DNA of 64,000 nt from Compostimonas suwonensis (GCF_002797855.1 NZ_PGFB01000004.1:1-64000), one strand, 5' to 3'; positions 21,437 through 31,864 are shown, counted from the first letter of the stretch. Numbers and translations: made by a program. The notes: generated by a model from the sequence alone, not told the origin.

Positions 21437-22207
21437 CTACGCGTCGGCGACGAGCTGCACGCGCAGTGAGTCGACGCGTGTGGCGATCGCATCGAGCGCT
21501 GACCAGCGCTGTGCCAGACGGGATGTCACGACATCGAGTTCCGCCTTGGTGAGACCGGCGACGAGCTGGAGCCGCACGACGAGCTCCGGTCCCGTCAGGC
21601 GGGCATCCGGGTCTCCCGCGACGAGCCCGACCCCGCGGACGGCGAGCTCGCTCGCGATCGACGACTCGAAGGCCTCGCGCACGACGGGGTCGATGTGGCT
21701 GGGCTGCCAGCTCTCGCCCTGCGCGATCGCCCAGAGCGCCGGACGCCGCACCACGAACTCGGTGGGACTCGTGGCATCCACGACGACCAGATCGGTCTTC
21801 TCGCTCGCGGCGGCGAGGGCCACCCGCACGCCGTCGGCGGGAACCGGCCTCGCCGACGGGTTCCAGGCCCCCATCGCCTCGACCGAGGTGAAGACCGGCA
21901 GCACGCTGCGGCCGTCCGGGCCCGCGACCGTCACGATCGACAGCTCCTGGGTCCTGTCGACGGTTCGGCCGTGCTCGTCGACCCCCGTCTCCCCCGCGTG
22001 CGCGACGAGGGGGATGAGCAGCCGGGCGTCCCGCAGCGCGTCGACGACGTCGCCCTCCCCGACCTCACGGCTGCGGAATCGGCGCAGCGCCTCGATGAGG
22101 CGCTCCGGCGCGCTGCCGTCGTCGCCCGAGAAGACGTTCGCGTCGAAGTGCCGGCCGGCCCAGGGCTGCCCGGCGGAGTCCGCGGGCTGATCAGTCAGAC
22201 GCGACAT
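21437..22207 (-). CDS. SseB N-terminal domain protein
   Basis: 256 aa. The central [15 protein letters not shown] motif and the preceding IPLVAH strand are typical of the SseB N-terminal domain. Role unknown; actinobacterial members often sit behind priA/hisA. ATG 22207 lies inside the 3' end of priA (17-nt overlap), so translation is likely coupled. Confidence 0.8.
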   Translation of the reverse strand: MSRLTDQPADSAGQPWAGRHFDANVFSGDDGSAPERLIEALRRFRSREVGEGDVVDALRDARLLIPLVAHAGETGVDEHGRTVDRTQELSIVTVAGPDGRSVLPVFTSVEAMGAWNPSARPVPADGVRVALAAASEKTDLVVVDATSPTEFVVRRPALWAIAQGESWQPSHIDPVVREAFESSIASELAVRGVGLVAGDPDARLTGPELVVRLQLVAGLTKAELDVVTSRLAQRWSALDAIATRVDSLRVQLVADA

Positions 22208-22937
22208 CCAATGCCTCGGCGAGCGTGAAAGCGCCCGCGTAGAGGGCCTTGCCCACGATGGCGCCCTCGAGGCCCTGGGGAACGAGCTCGCGCAGCGCCG
22301 AGATGTCGTCGAGGCTCGAGATGCCGCCCGAGGCGACGACCGGGCGGTGGGTGCGCTCCATGACCTGCTGCAGCAGCTCGATGTTCGGGCCCTGCAGAGT
22401 GCCGTCCTTGGTCACGTCGGTCACGACGTAACGGCAGCAGCCGGCGTCCTCCAGGCGGTCCATGACCGTCCACAGATCGCCGCCCTCCTTCGTCCAGCCC
22501 CGGGCCGCGAGAGTCGTTCCGCGCACGTCCAGGCCGACGGCGATCGACTCGCCGTACTGCGCGATGACGCTCGCCGCCCACTCGGGGTTCTCGAGCGCCG
22601 CCGTGCCGAGGTTGATGCGCTTGGCGCCGATGCCGAGAGCGGACTCGAGCGACTCGTCGTCGCGGATGCCGCCCGAGAGCTCGACGTTCATGCCCTTCAC
22701 CTGGCGGATGACCTTCTTGAGCACCACGTGGTTGTTGCCCCGCCCGAAGGCGGCGTCGAGGTCGACGAGGTGCAGCCACTCGGCGCCCTGCGCGGCCCAG
22801 TCGGCCGCGGCATCCATCGGATCGCCGTAGTTGGTCTCCGTGCCCGCCTCGCCCTGGGTCAGACGAACGGCCTTGCCGCCCGCGACGTCCACGGCCGGAA
22901 GCAGCACGAGCTTCGGCGTCCTGTTGAACTCACTCAT
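22191..22937 (-). CDS. priA: Phosphoribosyl isomerase A (HisA/TrpF dual-specific)
   Basis: 248 aa TIM barrel. The catalytic aspartates lie in [10 protein letters not shown] (strand 1) and [14 protein letters not shown] (strand 5), with phosphate-binding SGGIR and SGGIS. Actinobacterial enzymes of this type isomerise both ProFAR (histidine) and PRA (tryptophan); the dual role here is inferred from lineage. AAGGAC lies 3 nt before ATG 22937. 51 bp after hisH. Confidence 0.9.
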   Translation of the reverse strand: MSEFNRTPKLVLLPAVDVAGGKAVRLTQGEAGTETNYGDPMDAAADWAAQGAEWLHLVDLDAAFGRGNNHVVLKKVIRQVKGMNVELSGGIRDDESLESALGIGAKRINLGTAALENPEWAASVIAQYGESIAVGLDVRGTTLAARGWTKEGGDLWTVMDRLEDAGCCRYVVTDVTKDGTLQGPNIELLQQVMERTHRPVVASGGISSLDDISALRELVPQGLEGAIVGKALYAGAFTLAEALDVASD

Positions 22938-22988
22938 AATGTCCTTGACTCGATGCTTTCAGGTGCCGCGTGGCACAAGCACAAGATA

Positions 22989-23624
22989 CTAGCGCAGGCT
23001 TCCGATCCAGTTGGACAGCAGGCGGATGCCGGCGTCGCCCGACTTCTCCGGGTGGAACTGGGTCGCCGACAGCGGCCCGTTCTCGACCGCGGCGATGAAC
23101 GGCCCGCCGTGCTCCGACCAGGTCACGAGCGGCTCCGGGAAGGGCGGCATCGTCTCGAGCGTCCAGTCCTGGGCCGCGTAGGAGTGCACGAAGTAGAAGC
23201 GCTCGTCGTCGAGACCGGAGAACAGCACGGAGCCCTCGGGGGCCGATACCGTGTTCCAGCCCATGTGCGGGACGACGGGTGCGGGCAGCAGCGCGACGGT
23301 GCCGGGCCACTGGCCGAGCCCCTCCGTCTCGACGCCGAACTCGATGCCGTGCTCGAAGAGCACCTGCATGCCGACGCAGATCCCCAGAACGGGACGCCCG
23401 CCGGCCAGCCGGCGCTCGATGAGCTCGTTGCCGCGGGCGGCCGTCAGCTGGTCCATCACGGCCCGGAAGGCTCCCACCCCGGGCACGACGAGGCCGTCGG
23501 CGGCGAAGGCGCGCTCACGGTCGCTCGTGAGCTCGACGTCGGCGCCCGCGCGCTCGAGCGCCTTGACCGCCGAGTGCACGTTGCCGCTGCCGTAGTCGAA
23601 GACGACGACGGAGGGCGAGGTCAC
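22989..23624 (-). CDS. hisH: Imidazole glycerol phosphate synthase, glutaminase subunit
   Basis: 211 aa class I glutamine amidotransferase. Nucleophile cysteine in [10 protein letters not shown] (about residue 83), His/Glu in [10 protein letters not shown] near the C-terminus. Supplies ammonia to HisF, which is not in the window. GTG 23624 overlaps the hisB stop (GTGA). Confidence 0.95.
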   Translation of the reverse strand: MTSPSVVVFDYGSGNVHSAVKALERAGADVELTSDRERAFAADGLVVPGVGAFRAVMDQLTAARGNELIERRLAGGRPVLGICVGMQVLFEHGIEFGVETEGLGQWPGTVALLPAPVVPHMGWNTVSAPEGSVLFSGLDDERFYFVHSYAAQDWTLETMPPFPEPLVTWSEHGGPFIAAVENGPLSATQFHPEKSGDAGIRLLSNWIGSLR

Positions 23625-24229
23625 AGCGCGCCCTTCGTCGAGGGAACGCCCGAGACGAGCGGGTCGAGGGCCTTCGCCTGGCGGAACGCCCGTGCGAAGG
23701 CCTTGAACTCGGCCTCGGCGATGTGGTGCGGGTCGCGCCCGCCGAGCACGGTCACGTGCACGGTGAGACCCGCGTGAACCGTGATCGCCTCGAACACGTG
23801 TCGCACCATCGAGCCCGTGAAGTGACCGCCGATGAGGTGGTACTCGAAGCCGGCGGGCTCGCCCTGGTGCACGAGATAGGGGCGGCCGGAGATGTCGACG
23901 ACGGCCTGCACGAGCGCCTCGTCGAGCGGCACGAGGGCGTCGCCGAAGCGCGAGATGCCGCTCTTGTCGCCGAGCGCCTGCCGGATGGCCTGGCCGAGCA
24001 CGATGCCGATGTCTTCGACCGTGTGGTGCACGTCGATCTCGATGTCGCCCCGTGCGCGCACGGTCAGATCGGTCAGCGAGTGCTTCGCGAACGCCGTCAG
24101 CAGGTGGTCGTAGAAGGGCACCGTCGACTCGATGTCGGCGACACCGGTGCCGTCGAGGTTCAGCGAGAGCTCGATGCTCGACTCGCTGGTCTCCCTCTGC
24201 AGGCTCGCAATTCTGGGCGTTTCGCTCAT
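23621..24229 (-). CDS. hisB: Imidazoleglycerol-phosphate dehydratase
   Basis: 202 aa, single-function actinobacterial type. Metal-binding histidines appear in [25 protein letters not shown] (IDVHHTVED here), [10 protein letters not shown] and [15 protein letters not shown] 24229 overlaps the hisC stop (ATGA). Confidence 0.96.
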   Translation of the reverse strand: MSETPRIASLQRETSESSIELSLNLDGTGVADIESTVPFYDHLLTAFAKHSLTDLTVRARGDIEIDVHHTVEDIGIVLGQAIRQALGDKSGISRFGDALVPLDEALVQAVVDISGRPYLVHQGEPAGFEYHLIGGHFTGSMVRHVFEAITVHAGLTVHVTVLGGRDPHHIAEAEFKAFARAFRQAKALDPLVSGVPSTKGAL

Positions 24230-25308
24230 GACTTCGAGCTTAGTGCGGCCATCGCCTCGAGGAAGGCGGTGGTCTCGGCCTCGGTGCCGGCGCTCACCCG
24301 CAGGTGCCCTGGGATCCCGACGTCGCGAATCAGGATGTCGCGTTCCAGCAGCTGATCGAACATCGCCGAGGTGTCCTCCACTCCCCCGAACAGCACGAAG
24401 TTGCTGCCGCTGCGGAGCGGGCTGTATCCCAGCTCGCCCAGCACCGTCACGATCCGATCGCGCTGCTCCTTGATCTCGTCGACCATGGCGAGCATCTCAC
24501 CCGCGTGCGCGAGCGCTCCGATCGCGGCGGCCTGGGTGAGCGCGGACAGGTGGTAGGGCAGGCGCACGAGGCGCAGGGCGTCGGTCACGGCCGGGTCGGC
24601 CGCGAGGTAGCCGAGGCGCGCTCCCGCGAAGGCGAAGGCCTTGCTCATGGTGCGCGAGACGATGAGGCGCTCGCGCCCCGGGAGCAGGGTCAGCGCGCTC
24701 GGCGTGCCGTCGGGCGCGAACTCGGCGTAGGCCTCGTCGACGATGACGATGCCGCGGCTCGCCGCGTACACCGCCTCGATCGTCCCGAGCGAGAGCGGCG
24801 TGCCCGTGGGGTTGTTCGGCGAGCACAGGATCACGATGTCGGGCGAGGTGCGCTCCACCCAGGCCGCGGCCGTCTGCGGGGAGAGCTCGTAGTCGGCGTC
24901 GCGGTCGCCCGCGATCCACGTCGTGCCGGTGCCCGCCGCGAGGATCGGGTACATCGAATAGCTCGGCGCGAAGCCCAGGAGGGTCCGCCCCGGGCCGCCG
25001 AAGGCCTGCAGTGTCTGCTGGAGGATCTCGTTGGAGCCGTTCGCCGCCCACAGCTGCTCCGCCGTGAGGCCGTGGCCGAGGTAGCCGGCGAGGGCCTCGC
25101 GCAGCTCGGTGAACTCGCGGTCGGGGTAGCGGTTGATCGTGAGGAGGGCCTGGGCGACCCGCGCGATGATGTCGTGGGCGACATCCTCGGGGATCGGATG
25201 TGAGTTCTCGTTGACGTTGAGCGCTACACGCACACGCTTCTGAGGCGCGCCGTAAGGTGTTTGTCCGCGAAGATCGTCGCGGAGGGGGAGGTCTCCGAGT
25301 GTGGTCAC
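24226..25308 (-). CDS. hisC: Histidinol-phosphate aminotransferase
   Basis: 360 aa fold-type I aminotransferase. Asn and Asp of the PLP site in [12 protein letters not shown] and [14 protein letters not shown] lysine in [17 protein letters not shown]. The start is placed at GTG 25308, because TAAGAT (25316-25321) sits 7 nt upstream, giving a leaderless message; a GTG seven codons earlier would lie upstream of that hexamer. First gene of hisC-hisB-hisH-priA-sseB-like; hisD, hisG and hisF are elsewhere. Confidence 0.94.
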   Translation of the reverse strand: MTTLGDLPLRDDLRGQTPYGAPQKRVRVALNVNENSHPIPEDVAHDIIARVAQALLTINRYPDREFTELREALAGYLGHGLTAEQLWAANGSNEILQQTLQAFGGPGRTLLGFAPSYSMYPILAAGTGTTWIAGDRDADYELSPQTAAAWVERTSPDIVILCSPNNPTGTPLSLGTIEAVYAASRGIVIVDEAYAEFAPDGTPSALTLLPGRERLIVSRTMSKAFAFAGARLGYLAADPAVTDALRLVRLPYHLSALTQAAAIGALAHAGEMLAMVDEIKEQRDRIVTVLGELGYSPLRSGSNFVLFGGVEDTSAMFDQLLERDILIRDVGIPGHLRVSAGTEAETTAFLEAMAALSSKS

Positions 25309-25374
25309 ACGAGCAATCTTAGAATGCACGCCGAGGCTCGGGACGCGGTGCGGACCGAGCGGCCCGGCGCGACG

Positions 25375-25755
25375 TTACGGAGCCGCGGTGTACTTCGCCG
25401 GCACGGCGAGGCGCTGGCCGGGCTCGACGTCAGAGGTGGCGAGCTGGTTGAGCGACATGATCTCGGCGATGACGTCGCGCGGGTCGGCGGCGGGGGCCAG
25501 GTCTTCGGAGAGCTCCCAGAGGGACTGACCCGCCGAGACCGTCACGTAGTCGAAGCTCGCGCTCGCGCCGGTGAGGCTCGCGGTCGCCCCTCCGCCGTTC
25601 AGGCCGATCACGAGGGCGAGGATGACGAGCGGGATCGCGACGATCGTCGCGAGGAGCGCACGGCCGCGGCGGGTGATGTGGAGGCGCGTGGCGACGACAC
25701 GAGGGGAGGACGGGGCACCCAGTGCGAGGTTCATGGTGGGAACTGCTGCGCTCAT
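25375..25755 (-). CDS. LysM-domain membrane protein, SOS-linked cell-division inhibitor candidate
   Basis: 126 aa. Cytoplasmic basic N-terminus, one membrane helix (residues 34-52), then an external LysM domain (about 70-121: VTVSAGQSLWELSEDL to VEPGQRLAVP) that should bind peptidoglycan. AAGGAG lies 6 nt before ATG 25755. The gene is divergent from lexA and has a -10 (TATATT, 25870-25875), a 17-nt spacer and a -35 (TTGAAA, 25893-25898), with a LexA-box-like sequence over the -10. The layout matches SOS-induced division inhibitors beside lexA (YneA, or mycobacterial Rv2719c); the role is inferred from that. Confidence 0.8.
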   Translation of the reverse strand: MSAAVPTMNLALGAPSSPRVVATRLHITRRGRALLATIVAIPLVILALVIGLNGGGATASLTGASASFDYVTVSAGQSLWELSEDLAPAADPRDVIAEIMSLNQLATSDVEPGQRLAVPAKYTAAP

Positions 25756-25867
25756 GTCGAACTCCTTCTGTTCTGGAACTGCACCGGCTCTGGAACCGCG
25801 GTCTGTCTTCTGGTCGGCCAACCCGTATCCGACACTCGGCCGGAGTGCCGGATACGAAGTTGTGTTC

Positions 25868-25898
25868 CGAATATATCTTCGAATGTTCGAAGTTTCAA
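25868..25898 (-). promoter_or_regulatory. LexA-box-like site and promoter of the LysM gene
   Basis: CGAA-TATATC-TTCG (25868-25881) overlaps a near-consensus promoter: -10 TATATT at 25870-25875, -35 TTGAAA at 25893-25898. It differs from the recA box (35461-35474) at two of 14 positions. A second perfect palindrome, CTTCGAA-TG-TTCGAAG (25877-25892), fills the spacer. Confidence 0.7.
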
Positions 25899-25939
25899 GT
25901 CGTGATTGATGGTTTTCTCGCGAAAACCGCTCGACACAC

Positions 25940-25980
25940 TCGAACAAATGTTTGTTAAACACCCGAACCGCGGATACAGT
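25940..25980 (+). promoter_or_regulatory. lexA promoter with SOS box
   Basis: TCGAACAAATGTTTGT (25940-25955) follows the actinobacterial LexA pattern TCGAAC-N4-GTTCGA with two mismatches in one arm. It overlaps the -35 TTGTTA (25952-25957); after a 17-nt spacer comes -10 TACAGT (25975-25980). LexA would repress its own gene here. The 5' leader to ATG 26159 is about 170 nt with no other feature seen. Confidence 0.75.
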
Positions 25981-26158
25981 TTCGATTGTCTGAACAGAAC
26001 TCAACCAGGCACCACCGACATTCGTGCCGGACGCCTTCCCGAAAGCCGTCAGACGCCGGCGACCACGTCGATCCCGGTTGCACGCCGTGCGCGATGCAGC
26101 GCACGAGTGCGCGAGGACGCCGGCATACGAGAAGACACCGAACGAGGGGACGAGCACC

Positions 26159-26875
26159 ATGACGGACGACAGCGGCGAGACCGCGGCACCGCCCGCGAAG
26201 GAGCGCTCGACCACCCGGCGGCGCAAGAACCTGAGCGGCAAGCAGCTCGCGATCCTCGAGGCCATCCAGCGGTCGATCAGCGTGCAGGGCTATCCGCCGA
26301 GCATGCGCGAGATCGGCGACGCCGTGGGGCTCTCCTCGCTCTCGAGCGTGACCCACCAGCTCAACCAGCTCGAGCTGAGCGGCTACCTGCGCCGCGACCC
26401 CAACCGCCCCCGCGCGCTCGAGGTGCTCATCGACCTCTCGTCGATCACCCCCGACCGCGCCGACCCCGACGTGCAGAACGAGTCGTCGGTCCCCGTCGGC
26501 GACGCGGCCATGGTGCCCCTCGTCGGCCGCATCGCCGCCGGCATCCCGATCACGGCCGATCAGCAGGTCGAAGAGGTCTTCCCCCTCCCCCGCCAGCTCG
26601 TCGGCAAGGGCGAGCTCTTCATCCTCAAGGTCGTCGGCGAGTCGATGATCGACGCGGCCATCTGCGACGGCGACTGGGTCGTCGTGCGTCAGCAGAAGAC
26701 GGCTGAGAACGGCGACATCGTCGCGGCGATGCTCGACAACGAGGCGACCGTCAAGGTCTTCCGCCAGCGCGACGGCCACACCTGGCTGCTGCCGCGCAAC
26801 TCCAACTTCGAACCGATCCTCGGCGACTACGCCGAGGTGCTCGGCAAGGTCGTCGCGGTCCTGCGCTCGGTCTGA
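26159..26875 (+). CDS. lexA: SOS repressor LexA
   Basis: 238 aa. N-terminal winged HTH (about residues 25-80, [22 protein letters not shown]), self-cleavage site Ala127-Gly128 in RIAAGIP, catalytic Ser162 (VGESMID) and Lys199 (ATVKVF). ATG 26159 with GAGGGGA about 9 nt upstream is chosen; in-frame codons back to 26024 lie in the leader. Represses SOS genes; sites are visible here at its own promoter, at the LysM gene and at recA. Confidence 0.97.
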   Translation: MTDDSGETAAPPAKERSTTRRRKNLSGKQLAILEAIQRSISVQGYPPSMREIGDAVGLSSLSSVTHQLNQLELSGYLRRDPNRPRALEVLIDLSSITPDRADPDVQNESSVPVGDAAMVPLVGRIAAGIPITADQQVEEVFPLPRQLVGKGELFILKVVGESMIDAAICDGDWVVVRQQKTAENGDIVAAMLDNEATVKVFRQRDGHTWLLPRNSNFEPILGDYAEVLGKVVAVLRSV

Positions 26876-26893
26876 GCGAGATCCGACGCGGGA

Positions 26894-27304
26894 TCAGGCC
26901 GCGGGAGCCTGCGAGATCCGCACGGTGTTTCCGGAAGGATCGCGGAACGCGCAGTCGCGCGGACCCCAACCCTGGTCGATGGGCTCCTGGAGCACTTCGG
27001 CGCCGGATGCACGCACGGTCTCGAAGGTCGCGTCGACGTCATCCGAGCGGAACACGAGCATCGGCAGCACACCCTTGGTGAGCAGCTCCTGCATCGTGTC
27101 GCCGTCGGCCTGGGAGCGGCCGGCATGCGGCTCGGAGAGCACGATGCCGAGCCCCGGCTGCGCATCGCTGCCGAGCGTGACCCAGCGGAAGTCTCCTGAC
27201 GACACGTCGTTCTGCACCTGGAGGCCGAGGGCGTCCCGGTAGAAGCCGAGCGCCTCGTCGACGTCGTTGACGGTGATGTTGGTGTATTGGAGTGCGATTG
27301 TCAT
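26894..27304 (-). CDS. VOC-superfamily (glyoxalase/bleomycin-resistance-like) protein
   Basis: 136 aa with two beta-alpha-beta-beta-beta units. Starts NITVNDVDEALGFYRDALGL and ends WGPRDCAFRDPSGNTVRISQ, the usual VOC fold signatures. Substrate unknown. It begins 10 nt after the AraC-type gene, so they form one operon; such pairs are common. Converges with lexA at 18 bp. Confidence 0.85.
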   Translation of the reverse strand: MTIALQYTNITVNDVDEALGFYRDALGLQVQNDVSSGDFRWVTLGSDAQPGLGIVLSEPHAGRSQADGDTMQELLTKGVLPMLVFRSDDVDATFETVRASGAEVLQEPIDQGWGPRDCAFRDPSGNTVRISQAPAA

Positions 27305-27314
27305 GACCGAGACT

Positions 27315-27755
27315 TTACGCGGCGGCCTCTCGGCTCGCTTCTCCGATCCTGCTCGATGCGATGCGCACCGGACGCGTGTGCGATTTCGCGAGGCAGGCGG
27401 GCATCGCCTTGACCGCGCTGTGCTCCCGGCTCCGGTACGCCCGCGGGCTCTCGCCGACGATCTCGGCGAACCGCGAGCTGAAGGAGCCGAGGGAGGTACA
27501 GCCCACCGCCATGCAGGCGTCCGTGACGCTCGTACCCGATCTCAGCAATGCCATCGCACGCTCGATCCTGCGCGTCATGAGGTAGCTGTACGGCGTCTCG
27601 CCATAGGCCGCGCGGAACTGCCGCGAGAAATGCGCGGGAGACATCAGGGCCTTGGCGGCCATGGTCGGCACGTCGAGAGGCTTCGCGTACTCACGATCGA
27701 TGAGGTCTCGGGCGCGACGCAGCTGAGCGAGGTTCTCGAGCTCGTGCGGGGACAT
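27315..27755 (-). CDS. AraC-family transcriptional regulator
   Basis: 146 aa, essentially a stand-alone AraC DNA-binding domain: two HTHs (LDVPTMAAKALMSPAHFSRQF and TSVTDACMAVGCTSLGSFSSRF) plus a C-terminal basic tail without an effector domain. ATG 27755 is chosen since TACCGT (27762-27767) lies 6 nt upstream, a leaderless start. Probably regulates the VOC gene that follows. Confidence 0.88.
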   Translation of the reverse strand: MSPHELENLAQLRRARDLIDREYAKPLDVPTMAAKALMSPAHFSRQFRAAYGETPYSYLMTRRIERAMALLRSGTSVTDACMAVGCTSLGSFSSRFAEIVGESPRAYRSREHSAVKAMPACLAKSHTRPVRIASSRIGEASREAAA

Positions 27756-27837
27756 GGATCCACGGTAGCAGCCGGTATGACCGACCGGCAGGCCCCGCCG
27801 GCGCACGCTCGCGCGACCGGGGATCGCGCGAGCGGAC

Positions 27838-29370
27838 TCAGGCCCGCGTGACGGCGGGAACGACCCGATACGACTCGAGCTGGCTCGCCACGGCGGGGCT
27901 CACGAGCGCGTGCACGTGGGTTCCCGCCTCGTCGTAGCTCGTCGCCAGCACACGGTTGTTGTCGTGCAAGGCGGCGACGAGATCGCCCCTGTCGTAGGGG
28001 ATGAGGACCTCGATGTCGACCGCGGGGCTCGGCAGCAGCTCGTCGATGCGGGCGAGGATCTCCTCCACGCCCTCCCCCGTGCGGGCAGAGGCGAAGATCG
28101 CGGTCGGCTCGAGGCCGCGAAGCACAAGACGGTCGTCGTCGCTCACCAGGTCGCTCTTGTTGAAGACGACGATCTCCGGGATGTCGCGGCCGTCGACCTC
28201 GCCGATCACGTCGCGCACCGTCGCCAGCTGGCTGGCCGGGTCGGGATGCGAGCCGTCGACGACGTGCACGATGATGTCGGCGTCGCCGACCTCCTCGAGC
28301 GTCGAGCGGAAGGCCTCGACGAGCTGGTGGGGAAGGTTGCGCACGAATCCGACGGTGTCGGTGAGCGTGTAGGTACGGCCGTCGGCCGTCTGGTTCTTGC
28401 GCACGGTCGCGTCGAGCGTCGCGAAGAGGGCGTTCTCGACGAGCACCCCCGCCTTCGTGATGCGGTTCAGGAGGCTCGACTTGCCGGCGTTCGTGTAGCC
28501 CGCGATCGCGACAGAGGGAACCTCGAAGCGATTGCGGTTCGCGCGCTTCGCCTCGCGGGCGGGCGCGAAGCCCTTGATCTGCTTGCGCAGGCGCGCCATC
28601 CGGGTGTGGATCCGGCGGCGGTCGAGCTCGATCTTCGTCTCACCGGGGCCACGGGAACCCATACCGGCACCCGCGCCACCCACCTGGCCACCGGCCTGGC
28701 GGGACATCGAGTCGCCCCAGCCGCGCAGTCGCGGCAGCAGGTACTCGAGCTGGGCGAGCTCCACCTGCGCCTTGCCCTCACGGCTCTTCGCGTGCTGGCT
28801 GAAGATGTCGAGGATGACGGCCGTGCGGTCGATGACCTTGACCTTGACGACGTCTTCGAGTGCACGCCTCTGGCTGGGCGCGAGCTCGGTGTCGGCGATG
28901 ACGGTATCCGCTCCGAGAGCGCTCACGATGCCGTGCAGTTCGTCGGCCTTGCCGCGACCCAGATAGGTGCTGGGATCGGGGTGCGGGCGCCGCTGCAGGA
29001 GGCCGTCGAGCACGTTCGCGCCCGCCGTCTCGGCGAGCGCGGCGAGCTCGCGCATCGAGTTCTCGGCGTCGGCGAGGCTGCCCTGCGAGTAGACGCCGAT
29101 GAGCACGACGTTCTCGAGCCGCAGCTGCCGGTATTCGACCTCGGTGACGTCCTCGAGCTCGGTCGAGAGCCCGGCGACGCGTCGCAGCGCCTGCCGTTCC
29201 TCACGGTCGAGCTGATCCCCGTCGCGGCCCGCGTCGAGATCCGTTCCCCGACCGCCCTCACCGAGTGCTTGCGCGCCGCCGGAGCCGAAGAGCGAGTAGC
29301 GGGAAGCACTCGTCTCGGCATTGGCTAGCACGCGGGCGACGGCGTCGTCGCGATCGGTCTGTTCTGTCAT
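27838..29370 (-). CDS. hflX: Ribosome-associated GTPase HflX
   Basis: 510 aa. N-terminal HflX domain (RRPHPDPSTYLGRGK, LELAPSQ-like DTELAPSQRR), glycine-rich linker GGQVGGAGAGMGSRGPGE, then the G domain: P-loop GYTNAGKSSLLNRI, switch ATLDATVRK, DTVGFVRNLP, and NKSD. Splits stalled ribosomes under stress. An extra 70-residue acidic N-terminus is usual in actinobacteria. TAGGGT (29378-29383) 7 nt before the ATG implies leaderless transcription; divergent from the methyltransferase gene. Confidence 0.95.
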   Translation of the reverse strand: MTEQTDRDDAVARVLANAETSASRYSLFGSGGAQALGEGGRGTDLDAGRDGDQLDREERQALRRVAGLSTELEDVTEVEYRQLRLENVVLIGVYSQGSLADAENSMRELAALAETAGANVLDGLLQRRPHPDPSTYLGRGKADELHGIVSALGADTVIADTELAPSQRRALEDVVKVKVIDRTAVILDIFSQHAKSREGKAQVELAQLEYLLPRLRGWGDSMSRQAGGQVGGAGAGMGSRGPGETKIELDRRRIHTRMARLRKQIKGFAPAREAKRANRNRFEVPSVAIAGYTNAGKSSLLNRITKAGVLVENALFATLDATVRKNQTADGRTYTLTDTVGFVRNLPHQLVEAFRSTLEEVGDADIIVHVVDGSHPDPASQLATVRDVIGEVDGRDIPEIVVFNKSDLVSDDDRLVLRGLEPTAIFASARTGEGVEEILARIDELLPSPAVDIEVLIPYDRGDLVAALHDNNRVLATSYDEAGTHVHALVSPAVASQLESYRVVPAVTRA

Positions 29371-29411
29371 TGCGTTAACCCTAGTTCCTCTCTGTCCGGT
29401 ACGTTTCCTCT

Positions 29412-30026
29412 ATGGCTAGCGAGCACTACTTCACGTCATCGCCGGGAAGCGAACTCAAGCTCCGTACGATCACCGCCCGCCTTGCCGGCCGGGACTACGA
29501 ACTCACCACCGCCAACGGGATGTTCAGCCCCGAACGAATCGACACCGGCACCCAGGTCCTGCTCGCGAACACCCCCGAGCCTCCGCCCGGCGGCGACTTC
29601 CTCGATCTCGGCTGCGGCTGGGGTCCGATCGCTCTCACGCTCGCCCTCCAGGCACCGCACGCCACCGTGTGGGCCGTCGACGTCAATCAGCGCGCTCTCG
29701 ACATCGTCCGGAAGAATGCCGCCACTGTCGGCGCTACCAATGTCAACGCCGTACTGCCCGACGATGTTCCCGACGGCGTGGTCTTCCGCACGATCTGGTC
29801 GAACCCCCCGATCCGGGTCGGCAAGAACGAGCTGCACGGACTGCTGCAGAGATGGCTGCCCCGCCTCGACGACGGCTCGGACGCCTGGCTCGTCGTGCAG
29901 CGCAATCTCGGCTCTGACTCGCTCCACCGCTGGCTGCAGGACACCCTGCCCGACGACTTCAGCGTGGCCCGCGCAGCCACGAGCAAGGGCTTCCGCGTGC
30001 TGCACGCTCGCCGTCGCTCGCACTGA
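29412..30026 (+). CDS. RsmC-like class I SAM-dependent methyltransferase
   Basis: 204 aa. Motif I FLDLGCGWGPIAL and the catalytic WSNPPIRVGK (NPP[FYI] family) define a small-domain methyltransferase that modifies guanine N2 in RNA, as RsmC/RlmG do. It is half the length of E. coli RsmC, consisting of the catalytic part only, as is common in Gram-positives. Leaderless: TACGTT (29400-29405) is 6 nt before ATG. Confidence 0.88.
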   Translation: MASEHYFTSSPGSELKLRTITARLAGRDYELTTANGMFSPERIDTGTQVLLANTPEPPPGGDFLDLGCGWGPIALTLALQAPHATVWAVDVNQRALDIVRKNAATVGATNVNAVLPDDVPDGVVFRTIWSNPPIRVGKNELHGLLQRWLPRLDDGSDAWLVVQRNLGSDSLHRWLQDTLPDDFSVARAATSKGFRVLHARRRSH

Positions 30027-30039
30027 CCGGGTCACGCAC

Positions 30040-30921
30040 TCAGTCGAGCGTGAGCTCGCCTTCGAAGACGAGCTCGGCGGGGCCGGACAACGAGACGTGC
30101 TCGCCGTCCTCCGTGGCGAACATCCGCACCCCGAGTGTTCCGCCAGGAACCTCGACACGCCACTGGTTCGGCGCGCCCCGGCCCGCCCAGTGCCGAGTGG
30201 CGAGAGCCGCCGCCACCGCTCCCGTGCCGCAGGAGAGGGTCTCGCCGCTGCCGCGCTCGTGCACGCGCATCCGGATGTGGCCGACGCCGTCTTTCACGAG
30301 CGGTTCGAGCGGCAGCACGAACTCGACATTCGCGCCATCAACTGGCTCGGGCTCGAGGTGCGGGATGAAGCTCAGATCGGCGGCCCTGAGCTCGTCTTCG
30401 TCGGCGAGGGCCACGACGACATGCGGGTTGCCGACGTTGATGCCGAGCCCCGGCCGCGCGACCGGCAGGTTCTTCGCCCGCACGAGCGGCTCGCCGCCGT
30501 CGAGCGCCCAGCGGCCCAGGTCGACCTGGAAGCCCGTGAGGTTGCGCTGCAGGTCGCGCACTCCCCCGCGGGTCCCGATCGCCATCGTGTCGCCGTCGGC
30601 GAGCTCGGCGAGGCCGTTGTCGATGAGGTAGCGCGCATACACCCGGATGCCGTTGCCGCACATCTCCGAGGGCGTGCCGTCGGAGTTGTGGTAATCCATG
30701 AACCACTCGGCGGAGTCGTCCTCGGCGAGTGCCGCAGCGCCCTCCGGCAGATGGCTCGAACGGACGGCGCGGATGAGGCCGTCGGCGCCGACGCCGAAAT
30801 GCCGGTCGCAGATCGCGGCGATCTGGCTCGCAGTGAGGTTCGTCTGCCCTTCGGGGTCGGTGAACAGCACGAAATCGTTGCCCGTGCCGTGCCCTTTGGT
30901 GAAGTGCAGATCGATCGCCAT
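30040..30921 (-). CDS. dapF: Diaminopimelate epimerase
   Basis: 293 aa. Converts LL- to meso-diaminopimelate for cell wall and lysine. The two catalytic cysteines are in [13 protein letters not shown] (about residue 87) and [12 protein letters not shown] (about residue 225). N-terminal [14 protein letters not shown] is typical. Starts 5 nt after miaA and ends 13 bp from the convergent methyltransferase. Confidence 0.96.
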   Translation of the reverse strand: MAIDLHFTKGHGTGNDFVLFTDPEGQTNLTASQIAAICDRHFGVGADGLIRAVRSSHLPEGAAALAEDDSAEWFMDYHNSDGTPSEMCGNGIRVYARYLIDNGLAELADGDTMAIGTRGGVRDLQRNLTGFQVDLGRWALDGGEPLVRAKNLPVARPGLGINVGNPHVVVALADEDELRAADLSFIPHLEPEPVDGANVEFVLPLEPLVKDGVGHIRMRVHERGSGETLSCGTGAVAAALATRHWAGRGAPNQWRVEVPGGTLGVRMFATEDGEHVSLSGPAELVFEGELTLD

Positions 30922-30926
30922 GACCT

Positions 30927-31856
30927 CTACTCTAGTTGCGGCTCGTTGCGGCCCATGAGCTCGAAAACTCTCTCGAACCGCCTCGGATCGTCGTACTCCA
31001 GCCAGTTCGTGTGCGCGTAGCGCTTGAACCAGCTGACCTGACGCCGGGCGTAGGTGCGGGTGAGCTGCGCGGTGGCGGCGATGGCCTCCTCACGGCTCGA
31101 TCGGCCGGCGAGCTCGTCGATCGCCTGGGCGTAGCCGATCGCCCGGCTGGCGGTCACCCCGAGCTCGATCCCCTGCGGGATGAGGGTCTCGACCTCGCCG
31201 AGGAGACCGGCCTCCCACATGCCCTCGACGCGTCGGTCGAGGCGTGCGACGAGCTCCGCCCGGGGTGCGGTGAGCCCGAGCAGCGTCGTGGGCATCCAGG
31301 TCTCGGGCGTCTCGGGCAGGGAGGCGCTGTGCGGCTCGCCCGTGATCTCGATGACCTCGAGGGCGCGCACGAGCCGACGGCCGTTGCTCGGCCCGATCGA
31401 CTGCGCCGCGCGGGGGTCGAGCTCGAGCAGCCGCGCGTGCAGAGGGGCGGTGCCGCGCTCGGACAGCTCGGTCTCGAGCCGCTCGCGGATCGCGGCATCC
31501 GTGCCGGGAAAACGGAAGTCGTAGATGACGGAGGAGACGTAGAGGCCGGAGCCGCCGACGAGCACGGGCACCGACCCGCGGCCGAGGATGTCGCCGATGG
31601 CCGCCCTCGCGTCGTGCTGATACGCAGCCACCGTCGACTCCTCGCGCACGTCCAGCACGTCGAGCATGTGGTGCGGGATGCCGCGGCGTTCGTCGACGGG
31701 GATCTTGGCCGTGCCGATGTCCATGCCCCGGTACAGCTGCATGGCGTCGGCGTTGACGATCTCGGCTGTCCGCCCCGATGCCGCGAGGTCTTCCGCAAGC
31801 CGCAACGAGAGCTCGGACTTGCCGGTGCCCGTCGCACCGACGATCACGACGAGCAT
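30927..31856 (-). CDS. miaA: tRNA dimethylallyltransferase
   Basis: 309 aa. P-loop [29 protein letters not shown], and [18 protein letters not shown] are characteristic. Prenylates A37 of tRNAs reading UNN codons; MiaB, encoded just upstream, then adds the methylthio group. ATG 31856 is 8 nt after the miaB stop. Confidence 0.96.
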   Translation of the reverse strand: MLVVIVGATGTGKSELSLRLAEDLAASGRTAEIVNADAMQLYRGMDIGTAKIPVDERRGIPHHMLDVLDVREESTVAAYQHDARAAIGDILGRGSVPVLVGGSGLYVSSVIYDFRFPGTDAAIRERLETELSERGTAPLHARLLELDPRAAQSIGPSNGRRLVRALEVIEITGEPHSASLPETPETWMPTTLLGLTAPRAELVARLDRRVEGMWEAGLLGEVETLIPQGIELGVTASRAIGYAQAIDELAGRSSREEAIAATAQLTRTYARRQVSWFKRYAHTNWLEYDDPRRFERVFELMGRNEPQLE

Positions 31857-31864
31857 CGTCGCGC

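Noticed and set aside
26024-26158. 45-codon extension of LexA
   Set aside because: Arg-rich, not conserved; ATG 26159 has its own ribosome site and matches the family.
25756-26265. Minus-strand extension of the LysM gene through the lexA promoter
   Set aside because: It runs over both SOS promoters, and AAGGAG directly before ATG 25755 marks the real start.
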